DNA from: Legionella longbeachae
GTDB taxonomy: Bacteria > Pseudomonadota > Gammaproteobacteria > Legionellales > Legionellaceae
Direction: 5' to 3'
Assembly: GCA_016191305.1 (NCBI GenBank)
Contig: JACPOX010000231.1
Location: forward strand, 881 to 9,615
DNA length: 8,735 nucleotides
The position numbers and the translations under genes are program-made. Shown in pieces: positions 1 through 5,641 of this stretch. Numbering within the stretch: the first letter of the stretch is position 1; each line of letters begins with the position of its first letter. The notes beneath the pieces were generated by a model. It had not been told where the DNA came from, ran no database searches, and saw nothing but the letters and a program-made list of their open reading frames with translations.

Positions 1-318
1 TTTCATTTTTTTGCCCATGCCGTACCTAAAGAAGTACGTTTTATGCCTGATATAACCTATGCTTTGGATTTTATTACCCGAATGCTAATGCTCTTTGGCT
101 TTTGCTTTCAAGTTCCCTTATTCTGTTTTGTTCTCGTTCGTTTAAAAATAATCCGTGTAAAAACACTTAAAGAAATCAGACCCTATGTCATTGTTGGAGC
201 ATTTATTATTGGCATGTTACTCACCCCGCCAGATGTTTTTTCTCAAATGATGCTGGCTGTACCCTTATGTTTGCTTTATGAAATGGGGATTATTTTAGCA
301 ATCTCTGCCGGAAGTTAA
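1..318 (+). CDS. tatC: TatC, twin-arginine translocase subunit (3' part only)
   Basis: The reading frame is open from base 1 and ends at TAA 316-318, so the 5' end of the gene lies outside the window; about 105 C-terminal residues are present. TatC is the polytopic inner-membrane receptor of the Tat pathway. It binds the twin-arginine signal peptide of folded proteins and assembles with TatA and TatB. The visible part matches the C-terminal third of E. coli TatC: a periplasmic loop leads into a membrane segment (GFCFQVPLFCFVLV), then the cytoplasmic loop with RPYVIVGAF, then the signature GMLLTPPDVFSQ and a last membrane helix. The tail after that helix is short. The ATG at base 43 is an internal Met, not the start. 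hspQ follows 59 bases downstream on the same strand. The identification is secure. Confidence 0.97.
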   Translation, partial: FHFFAHAVPKEVRFMPDITYALDFITRMLMLFGFCFQVPLFCFVLVRLKIIRVKTLKEIRPYVIVGAFIIGMLLTPPDVFSQMMLAVPLCLLYEMGIILAISAGS

Positions 319-377
319 AATTCAAGCTAAATTTATTTTTACCGATATATTATCCAAAATGCACAAAAGAGGCTCCC

Positions 378-689
378 ATGGATAAAATAGCACAATTTAA
401 TATCGGAGATTTAGTAATACACAAACAATGTCGCTATAGAGCGATCGTAGTCGATGTAGATCCCTTGTTCCAAGCATCAGGACGATACAATCCTCAAGCT
501 CCAAAACGCGAATTTGCCACGCGAAATCCATGGTATCGATTATTAGTAGATGACAGCAGTCAAATAACTTATGTTGAGGAATGCATGCTAATTGCTGACG
601 CCAGTCAATTACCTATTAATAATCCACATATTAATGTGTATTTAAAAGAACAAGGAGGACAGTACAAAAATGCACATGCAAAACATTAG
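378..689 (+). CDS. hspQ: HspQ, heat shock protein / YccV-like hemimethylated-DNA-binding domain
   Basis: This is a complete 103-residue protein with ATG at 378 and a Shine-Dalgarno-like AAGAGG at 367-372. It matches HspQ (YccV), a small cytoplasmic protein of about 105 residues in E. coli. HspQ has been described as a heat shock factor that promotes degradation of some proteins, as a Lon specificity factor, and as a binder of hemimethylated oriC DNA. Family marks seen here: an N-terminal FNIGDLVIHK beta strand, YRAIVVDVDPLF at 20-31, NPWYRLLVDD at 50-59, TYVEECML at 64-71 and INNPHI at 80-85. The C-terminal tail is basic and His-rich (KNAHAKH). The gene lies 59 bases behind tatC. A weak -10-like TATATT (346-351) lies in that gap, but no good -35 or sigma-32 element was found, so read-through from tatC is possible. 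The family is certain; the function in this organism is inferred. Confidence 0.95.
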   Translation: MDKIAQFNIGDLVIHKQCRYRAIVVDVDPLFQASGRYNPQAPKREFATRNPWYRLLVDDSSQITYVEECMLIADASQLPINNPHINVYLKEQGGQYKNAHAKH

Positions 690-711
690 TAAGATTATTT
701 GTAGTCACAAG

Positions 712-906
712 CTAAGTATTTCTTAAAATTAAGACTAATAAAGCGATAAAGCCAATTAAAGCAACGGCTAAAATTCCCATCGTATAAAAACTTTTATTTA
801 AATTCTCTTTACTAAATTGACCAGGATTTCCTTTAATCGTACGGTACAAAATGAAAATAATCATTCCTGCACCTATAAGCGCTAAAATTTGATAAAAAGT
901 TTCCAT
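712..906 (-). CDS. Small two-helix membrane protein, function unknown
   Basis: This is a 64-residue protein with ATG at 906 and an AGGA about eight bases upstream, a good ribosome site. It has two predicted membrane helices, roughly residues 5-23 (YQILALIGAGMIIFILY) and 42-61 (TMGILAVALIGFIALLVLIL). They are joined by a polar cytoplasmic-type loop, TIKGNPGQFSKENLNKSF. This is the layout of the small 'twin transmembrane' proteins common in proteobacteria, but I cannot assign it to a named family by eye. The strong ribosome site, clean hydrophobic and polar segmentation, and lack of a competing frame argue that it is real. It converges on hspQ with only 22 bases between stop codons. Upstream, TGGACA (968-973), a 17-base spacer and a poor TAATTT (945-950) form a weak promoter candidate. 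Nothing in the sequence gives a function. Confidence 0.75.
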   Translation of the reverse strand: METFYQILALIGAGMIIFILYRTIKGNPGQFSKENLNKSFYTMGILAVALIGFIALLVLILRNT

Positions 907-977
907 AAAATTTTCCTAAGGGATCTCACAATGAATAATTTACCAAATTAGTTCCCAGATTGCATTATGTCCAGAGA

Positions 978-1002
978 AAAAATCCATGGGAATCAAGGAT
1001 GG
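978..1002 (-). terminator. Weak hairpin plus T-run after the acetylation pair
   Basis: Downstream of the SGNH gene on the minus strand, CCAT and ATGG form a 4-bp stem around an 11-base loop, followed by ATTTTTTC. This is the only terminator-like structure between the SGNH gene and the 64-residue gene. The stem is short, so it may be inactive and the small gene may be co-transcribed. Confidence 0.25.
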
Positions 1003-1046
1003 TTTAAATTTCTTAAAATAGTTTGATCGGCTACATTAAAGCCCTA

Positions 1047-2627
1047 TTATTCAGGAGTAATTTCTACATTACGAACAATCAAAGCAGCAAGTCGAGGATC
1101 CTGTGGACCTAAAGGAGAAGCAATTGCACTCGTCGTTATGCTAAGTTTTGTTAGGGCGCTCGGCGATATATCCAAAAGATTATCATAAATTTGAATACCA
1201 GATCTTTTACTCAGTACAAATTTATGTTTTCTATTTTGCTCGGAGAGGTAGAGGGTTAATTCTTGTTCTCCACGAGTTTCATATTCAAAGTGCAACCGTG
1301 TTTTTTTGGCTTTTGAAGTTATATTAGACGGTTTAAGGTCAAATGTGAGCGAATCTTTAACCCAATACCACCAGTTCACTCCATCTGTTTCTTGAGCATA
1401 AGTAGGATTAACTGTAGCCATTCTTATATTGCCTAAATAAGAAGAGGATTCTTTTTGAATATACTCTAACATAGCTTCGATAAATCCATATCCGTATCTA
1501 GGTATATTATAATCAACCATTTCTAAAATGATAAGATCACTATCAAGAGCATCCTTTAAAAGAGCCTTTTGTATTTTATCAATGGAATTTAATCGAGTGT
1601 CATTGATTATTCTTGCAGGGTTAGCTACTCGCTCAATTCGTGTTTTAAAATAACTTGATAAAGTCAATTCGGAGTATACTTTTGTTACCTCTAATGAATG
1701 AACAATTTGATCCATGAAACTGTCACCAACAAGAAGAATTTTGGGCTTATAATTTCCATTCAACGATGCTCTTGGAGATGGGTAAGGAGTAGGTTTGTCT
1801 AACTTTCCTGTCGTTATAATGTTAAGAAGCAATAAACCATCAATATCAACCCCATACGGTTTTTTATAGAGAGCCTCACCGCAGTCTAACTTTGGTAAAT
1901 AAGACAGTTTCTTTTGTGCATCTAGTAAAAGAGACTTTGCAACCATACAACCCGCATAGTAATTCCAATGCACTCCTGAATAGGGATGCGTTTCAATTAA
2001 AGAGTCTTTATTAAACTGGCGTAATAGTGGTCCAGAGTCAATTATATTAACACCGTAAAGCTGCAATTCCTGACCCAAACTTGCTGTTTTTGCAAAAAGA
2101 TCATCTTGGGGATAAATAAGAAACTTTTTCCCCAAACCATCAAGATAAACATAAGGCTTGCTAGTACTAATAACTATTTCCAGTCGCTTACCCTTTTCAT
2201 CTAACATTGTCTGAAGTTGTTTAATCTTTTTTGCAAAGATAATGTAATTTTGGGTTAATTTTTCACGATTAATAAATTCATCATTCAAATTATCAATGGA
2301 CATTTTGCTATAGAGCCCGTGTTCTCTTGTGGAGTACAAATTAATTCGAGGCGCTTCAGAAAATAATCGAAAGGTTAATTCATTAAATAACTTAATTAAG
2401 TAAGTCTTAAAGCCAACTTCATTTTCAAAAGTTTCTTCCCAATATAGTTGTAGTTTCTTATTAAACCAAGTCCATTTTTCTGCTTTATTCAAACTTGATT
2501 TAGGAGCGACATAACCATAAAGCTGTTGTTCAGGAAAGACCTTGTAAAAATATTGCACCGAAGGAAAAATTAATAATAAGACGAAGATGACTGAAAATAA
2601 CAAACCAAAAAAATGTAATTTTTTCAT
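1047..2627 (-). CDS. AlgX/AlgJ-like SGNH polysaccharide O-acetyltransferase
   Basis: The protein is 526 residues from ATG 2627. A TTG at 2639 adds four residues and overlaps the algI stop as TTGA. I prefer the ATG because it begins MKKLHFF directly before the hydrophobic anchor (about 6-22); neither start has a strong ribosome site. The anchor or uncleaved signal would place the rest in the periplasm. The domain is the AlgX/AlgJ-type SGNH hydrolase fold: REHGLYSK near 101-108 resembles the family's GxxGWLF strand, SGVHWN at 217-222 carries the catalytic-type His220, and LLVGDSFMD at 298-306 holds the probable nucleophile Ser303. The usual Asp of DxHW is Gly218 here. Residues from about 415 to 526 are an extra beta-rich region ending GPQDPRLAALIVRNVEI, possibly a carbohydrate-binding jelly roll. 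With the upstream MBOAT partner it should transfer acetyl groups onto an exported glycan. The acceptor is unknown, and alginate itself is not implied. Confidence 0.88.
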   Translation of the reverse strand: MKKLHFFGLLFSVIFVLLLIFPSVQYFYKVFPEQQLYGYVAPKSSLNKAEKWTWFNKKLQLYWEETFENEVGFKTYLIKLFNELTFRLFSEAPRINLYSTREHGLYSKMSIDNLNDEFINREKLTQNYIIFAKKIKQLQTMLDEKGKRLEIVISTSKPYVYLDGLGKKFLIYPQDDLFAKTASLGQELQLYGVNIIDSGPLLRQFNKDSLIETHPYSGVHWNYYAGCMVAKSLLLDAQKKLSYLPKLDCGEALYKKPYGVDIDGLLLLNIITTGKLDKPTPYPSPRASLNGNYKPKILLVGDSFMDQIVHSLEVTKVYSELTLSSYFKTRIERVANPARIINDTRLNSIDKIQKALLKDALDSDLIILEMVDYNIPRYGYGFIEAMLEYIQKESSSYLGNIRMATVNPTYAQETDGVNWWYWVKDSLTFDLKPSNITSKAKKTRLHFEYETRGEQELTLYLSEQNRKHKFVLSKRSGIQIYDNLLDISPSALTKLSITTSAIASPLGPQDPRLAALIVRNVEITPE

Positions 2628-2635
2628 AATTATAA

Positions 2636-4102
2636 TCAAAATCTAAAATAGAGAAAGGGAGTATGGCCTGCACTTAACATTGTCATAATCGACAGTAAAA
2701 GTAAAAAAACTGTAGAAAAAAATAATATTGAGAGTTGAGTGGCTCGGTATTCAATGACCGTTTCACGCAAAATATATGCATACCATTTAGGCCATCCCAT
2801 TTTGCCTGGGAGATTAGAAAATACAATACCAGCTCCCAAAAGAAGTAAAAATAAATCTCTATTCCCGACAAGTAAACCCCAAGGGTGAGCCTGAAACTCA
2901 GGCTGATTAAAATGCAACATACAGTTTATAAAATCCCAGGCATAAGAAATACTTGGAGATCTGAAGAGAACCCAACCGAATAAGACAATCAACATTGTCC
3001 CGGAAAAGCGCACAAAGGAAGGAAGAGAATCTTTTAGCTTTGGAAATAGTTCAGCTACATATTTTTCCATACAAAGAAAAAATCCGTAATATGCACCCCA
3101 TGCAAGGAATGTCCAATTGGCGCCATGCCAAAAGCCAGAAATTAAAAAAACTACCCACAGATTTATAAATGCCCTTGATTTAGATGTTCGATTTCCACCC
3201 AAAGGTATATACAAATATAAGCGCATCCAACTTGATAAACTAATATGCCAGCGGCGCCAAAACTCTGTAATACTTTTAGCAATATAAGGGCGATCAAAGT
3301 TCTCAGGGAATTTAAACCCCATCATATAACCAAGACCAATCGCCATATCGGAATATCCTGAAAAATCAAAATATATTTGTAACATATATGAAAATGCCCC
3401 AACCCATGCACTGGTGGAATATAACTCTTGGACAGGCAAAGAGAAAACTTTATCAGCAACAATACCGAGTTGATCAGCGACAAGTACTTTTTTTGCAAAG
3501 CCAACACAAAAGCGAAAACATCCCGTTAAAAAAAGCGAGCCAGTATAGCTTCTTTTTTGAATTTGTGACCCTATATCATGATATCTAATAATCGGACCTG
3601 CAATTAGCTGGGGAAATAAGAAAATATATAAAGCACAATCAAAAAAATTTCTTGGAGGAGTTGCCCTACCTTTATAACTATCCACTAAATAGCTTATTTT
3701 GTGAAATGTAATAAAAGAAATTCCTAATAACAAAGGTCCGGCTGCTTGTGGTACTTCTCCATTGTAAAGCTTAAGAGGAAGTAATATTTCGTTGACAATA
3801 AAACCGGTGTATTTAAAAGATAACAATGTTATTACATTTGCCGTTATACCTAAGAATAACAATAATTTTTTTCGACTTGGAGAAAAGGAGGAAGTTTCTG
3901 ATATTGCCTTTGATATAAGGTAGTCAAAGAAAATGAAAACCAATAAAAAGAAAACATATATAGGTTCCCCCCATGAGAAAAATAAAATACTTCCCAGAAG
4001 AGCGATTAAATTTCGTCCTTGTCCTCGGGATGGGGTTAAGTAATAGGTACAAAGGAATATGGGTAAGAATAAAAATAAAAAAATTGGGGTAGTAAACAGC
4101 AT
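2636..4102 (-). CDS. algI: AlgI-type MBOAT membrane O-acyltransferase
   Basis: The protein is 488 residues, close to the length of AlgI. ATG at 4102 has AAGGA at 4108-4112, about five bases upstream. It is a polytopic inner-membrane protein of the MBOAT family that passes an acetyl group from a cytoplasmic donor to a periplasmic partner enzyme. The N-terminus TPIFLFLFLPIF and the SWGEPIYV stretch at 43-50 are typical of AlgI-like proteins. PQLIAGPI (164-171), YFDFSGYSDMAIGLG (244-258), FWRRWHISLSSWMRLYLYIP (281-300) and SGFWHGANWTFLAWG (322-336) are the conserved core. The invariant MBOAT histidine is His326, and the second conserved histidine is His286. The C-terminus carries three or four more membrane segments. 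The SGNH partner follows directly (stop TGA 2638-2636), so the two genes are probably translated together. The symbol reflects family membership; the substrate is not necessarily alginate. Confidence 0.93.
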   Translation of the reverse strand: MLFTTPIFLFLFLPIFLCTYYLTPSRGQGRNLIALLGSILFFSWGEPIYVFFLLVFIFFDYLISKAISETSSFSPSRKKLLLFLGITANVITLLSFKYTGFIVNEILLPLKLYNGEVPQAAGPLLLGISFITFHKISYLVDSYKGRATPPRNFFDCALYIFLFPQLIAGPIIRYHDIGSQIQKRSYTGSLFLTGCFRFCVGFAKKVLVADQLGIVADKVFSLPVQELYSTSAWVGAFSYMLQIYFDFSGYSDMAIGLGYMMGFKFPENFDRPYIAKSITEFWRRWHISLSSWMRLYLYIPLGGNRTSKSRAFINLWVVFLISGFWHGANWTFLAWGAYYGFFLCMEKYVAELFPKLKDSLPSFVRFSGTMLIVLFGWVLFRSPSISYAWDFINCMLHFNQPEFQAHPWGLLVGNRDLFLLLLGAGIVFSNLPGKMGWPKWYAYILRETVIEYRATQLSILFFSTVFLLLLSIMTMLSAGHTPFLYFRF

Positions 4103-4171
4103 AACAATCCTTGGTTAATCTGTCTCCAGGCTAACAATCTTCAGTTCATTTGTGCTACAACATTCATCCAA

Positions 4172-4201
4172 TAGAGGATGCCTTTATCTATGTTTCCTCT
4201 A
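4172..4201 (-). promoter_or_regulatory. Leader hairpin upstream of algI
   Basis: On the minus strand TAGAGGA and TCCTCTA form a perfect 7-bp stem around a 16-base loop. It lies between the candidate promoter (4211-4239) and the algI start, inside the predicted leader of about 100 bases. A run of eight T lies just 5' of the stem, so it is not a standard terminator in this direction. A regulatory role is inference only. Confidence 0.35.
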
Positions 4202-4210
4202 AAAAAAACG

Positions 4211-4239
4211 ACTATAAAGCAAGTAGACTTATTTTACAA
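4211..4239 (-). promoter_or_regulatory. Candidate sigma-70 promoter for the algI / SGNH pair
   Basis: TTGTAA (4239-4234) is separated by 17 bases from TATAGT (4216-4211), matching the consensus at 4 of 6 and 5 of 6 positions. Transcription would start near 4204 and give a leader of about 100 bases before the algI ATG. This is the best promoter-like pair found upstream of algI. In AT-rich DNA such matches also occur by chance. Confidence 0.42.
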
Positions 4240-4558
4240 GCTACCTGCATTCACTGTGAGGTGTCTACGATATCGGGAATGAAAGCTATCTTTTAATCCA
4301 TTAGGATCTTCATCAAACCATCTTGGCGATGAAATCCTCATGGTGTTCGGATGATACTCGTTTTCAATATACCACCCTTATTTTTACTCATTCAGCCCAT
4401 CGAATTACCATCCGGTATTTTTCTGGAACTATAAGTTAATATGCAAACCTATTTATTGTGAGATTTTGATGCCTATAAATTAGTTTTCAAATAAGAATCG
4501 AACACTTGCTGAACGTCTTGATGTTGCATGGACTCTTTATAGATACCAGAATCTTGAA

Positions 4559-4825
4559 ATGAAGATAAAAAATGGTGTCTTAAAAAGCATTAATACACAT
4601 AGCGGGCCCTATCAACCGTCCCTATATTCAATTGCACTTTTTTTAAGATACTTAAAGCAGACTGAATACCTCCAAATAAAAGTCGAACTTGGAAAACGCT
4701 TTCAAATAGAAATTAAAGATTTACTTATTGAACTACAAAATTCTGAGGAGCCAAATATCCAATCTTTAATACAACAGCTTGAAAAGAAATTTGCTGAATT
4801 TCTTAAAGAGCATAAAAGTCGATGA
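4559..4825 (+). CDS. Hypothetical 88-residue ORF, possibly a 5'-truncated gene
   Basis: An open frame of 88 codons runs from ATG 4559 to TGA 4823-4825. I do not recognise the protein. The first half has a mildly hydrophobic stretch (SLYSIALFLRYL). The second half is charged, probably helical and amphipathic (LIQQLEKKFAEFLKEHKSR), which looks protein-like. Against it, there is no Shine-Dalgarno motif before the ATG. The same frame also stays open 25 codons further upstream, from 4484 after TAG 4481-4483, with plausible residues (LAERLDVAWTLYRYQN) but no ATG, GTG or TTG. That pattern fits a gene that has lost its 5' end. It is the only plus-strand candidate in a stretch whose clear genes (fre, algI) are on the minus strand. 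Whether it is expressed is doubtful. Confidence 0.35.
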   Translation: MKIKNGVLKSINTHSGPYQPSLYSIALFLRYLKQTEYLQIKVELGKRFQIEIKDLLIELQNSEEPNIQSLIQQLEKKFAEFLKEHKSR

Positions 4826-4884
4826 CAGACAGAAAAGTAGATTAAATAAAATATGAGGGGTGAAAGATCGTTAGCAACATGAAG

Positions 4885-4913
4885 GCAATTCTTTCGATCC
4901 TTAATAGAATTGC
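4885..4913 (-). terminator. Perfect 8-bp hairpin downstream of the flavin reductase gene
   Basis: GCAATTCT (4885-4892) and AGAATTGC (4906-4913) are perfect inverted repeats around a 13-base loop. They lie 33 bases beyond the fre stop codon and about 60 bases beyond the opposing ORF at 4559-4825. No T-run follows on either strand, so intrinsic termination is not supported. A transcript-end stabilising hairpin or a weak terminator is possible. Nothing else is seen between 4826 and 4945. Confidence 0.35.
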
Positions 4914-4945
4914 ACATGAAACATACAAGATAATGGTGAGATTTC

Positions 4946-5641
4946 TTATTTTGCTTCAAAACTAAAAGCATCTGAAAATAAATGAGCCGATGAAACACCA
5001 CGCTGAACTAACTCATCTCGCGTAGTATACACCATATCAAAAGGGCCGCTAATCACAATTTGCCATTCGCTAATATCGTGCAGATGTCTGGACAGCACAA
5101 AAGAAATTAGTGGTTCAGTATTTTCTTCAGAGACTGAAGAAAAATAATTAAAACGACTTACGTGAGCTTGCCAACTGCTCACCTTTTCATCCATATATAA
5201 GTCATTTTGTAAGCGTGCTCCCCAAAATAACTCAAAAGCTCGGGTATCGGAAGTTGATAATAACTGTTCTATCATCGCTTTTACAGGTGCAAAACCAGTT
5301 CCTCCTGCAATAAATATTATGGGTCGTTGAGGATCTAGATGTTCTATAGAGCATGTACCAAAAGGCAAACGTATATTCACTGAACCATATTTTTTGATAT
5401 GCGTAAATAATCGCTGATTATAAGGATTTTCATTACTATGGCGGATATGTAGCTCATATTTATGTGATCCTAAAGGTGCATTTGCTATCGAGTAACTAAA
5501 TGCATCGTCATCAAACAGAATTTGCAAATATTGTCCAGCTTGATAAGCTAGATATTTTTCCGGTGTTAAAATCAAGCGCATAATGCTATCTGTTAAAGGC
5601 GAGATGTCTTCAACATGAGCTTTAACCATTTTTCCGTTCAT
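4946..5641 (-). CDS. fre: Fre-like NAD(P)H-flavin reductase
   Basis: The protein has 231 residues; E. coli Fre has 233. It belongs to the ferredoxin-NADP reductase fold and uses NAD(P)H to reduce free flavin in the cytoplasm. The flavin-binding barrel comes first, with [10 protein letters not shown] (35-44), FSYSIANAP (48-56) and HIRH (65-68). The nucleotide domain has [18 protein letters not shown] (109-126), FWGAR (139-143) and SGPFDMVY (198-205). The C-terminus FSDAF (222-226) parallels the FGDAF near the end of E. coli Fre. At the position of Arg in the Fre RPFS motif this protein has Phe48. The start ATG overlaps the ubiD stop as ATGA, so translation is probably coupled; a second Met at residue 5 is an alternative. 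The pairing with ubiD matches E. coli, where the two genes are neighbours. Free flavin reductase is favoured over other family members by length, lack of an iron-sulfur domain and context. Confidence 0.9.
   Translation of the reverse strand: MNGKMVKAHVEDISPLTDSIMRLILTPEKYLAYQAGQYLQILFDDDAFSYSIANAPLGSHKYELHIRHSNENPYNQRLFTHIKKYGSVNIRLPFGTCSIEHLDPQRPIIFIAGGTGFAPVKAMIEQLLSTSDTRAFELFWGARLQNDLYMDEKVSSWQAHVSRFNYFSSVSEENTEPLISFVLSRHLHDISEWQIVISGPFDMVYTTRDELVQRGVSSAHLFSDAFSFEAK

Larger units (their letters stand above)
4103..4558. other. Gene-poor spacer with short open stretches on both strands, possible gene remnants
   Basis: No complete gene with a start and ribosome site could be placed in these 456 bases. 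Three stretches stay open for 38-53 codons without a usable start. Plus strand 4135-4296 includes IEDAFIYVSSKKNDYKASRL. Minus strand 4377-4234 includes SSPRWFDEDPNGLKDSF and has an internal ATG at 4341. Minus strand 4589-4473 ends in MQHQDVQQVFDSYLKTNL. Some read like real protein, but they overlap one another or point in opposite directions, so at most one or two can be genuine. Decayed remnants of one or more genes are possible; chance open frames in AT-rich DNA are equally possible. The algI promoter and leader hairpin also lie here. Confidence 0.4.

Noticed and set aside
43..318. A separate 91-residue gene starting at 43
   Set aside because: The same frame is open to base 1 and the upstream codons continue the TatC sequence, so this ATG is internal.
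319..377. Sigma-32 heat shock promoter in front of hspQ
   Set aside because: Only TTCAAG in the wrong orientation and a lone TATATT were found; no CTTGAA-type -35 with a CCCAT-type -10 exists.
3322..3588. Short overlapping frames within algI on both strands
   Set aside because: They lie inside the conserved MBOAT core and are explained by the constraint on that gene.
4702..5001. Minus-strand open frame of 99 codons overlapping the end of the flavin reductase gene
   Set aside because: Its composition is rich in Cys, His, Phe and Leu without pattern, it overlaps the secure fre C-terminus in another frame, and it has no ribosome site.
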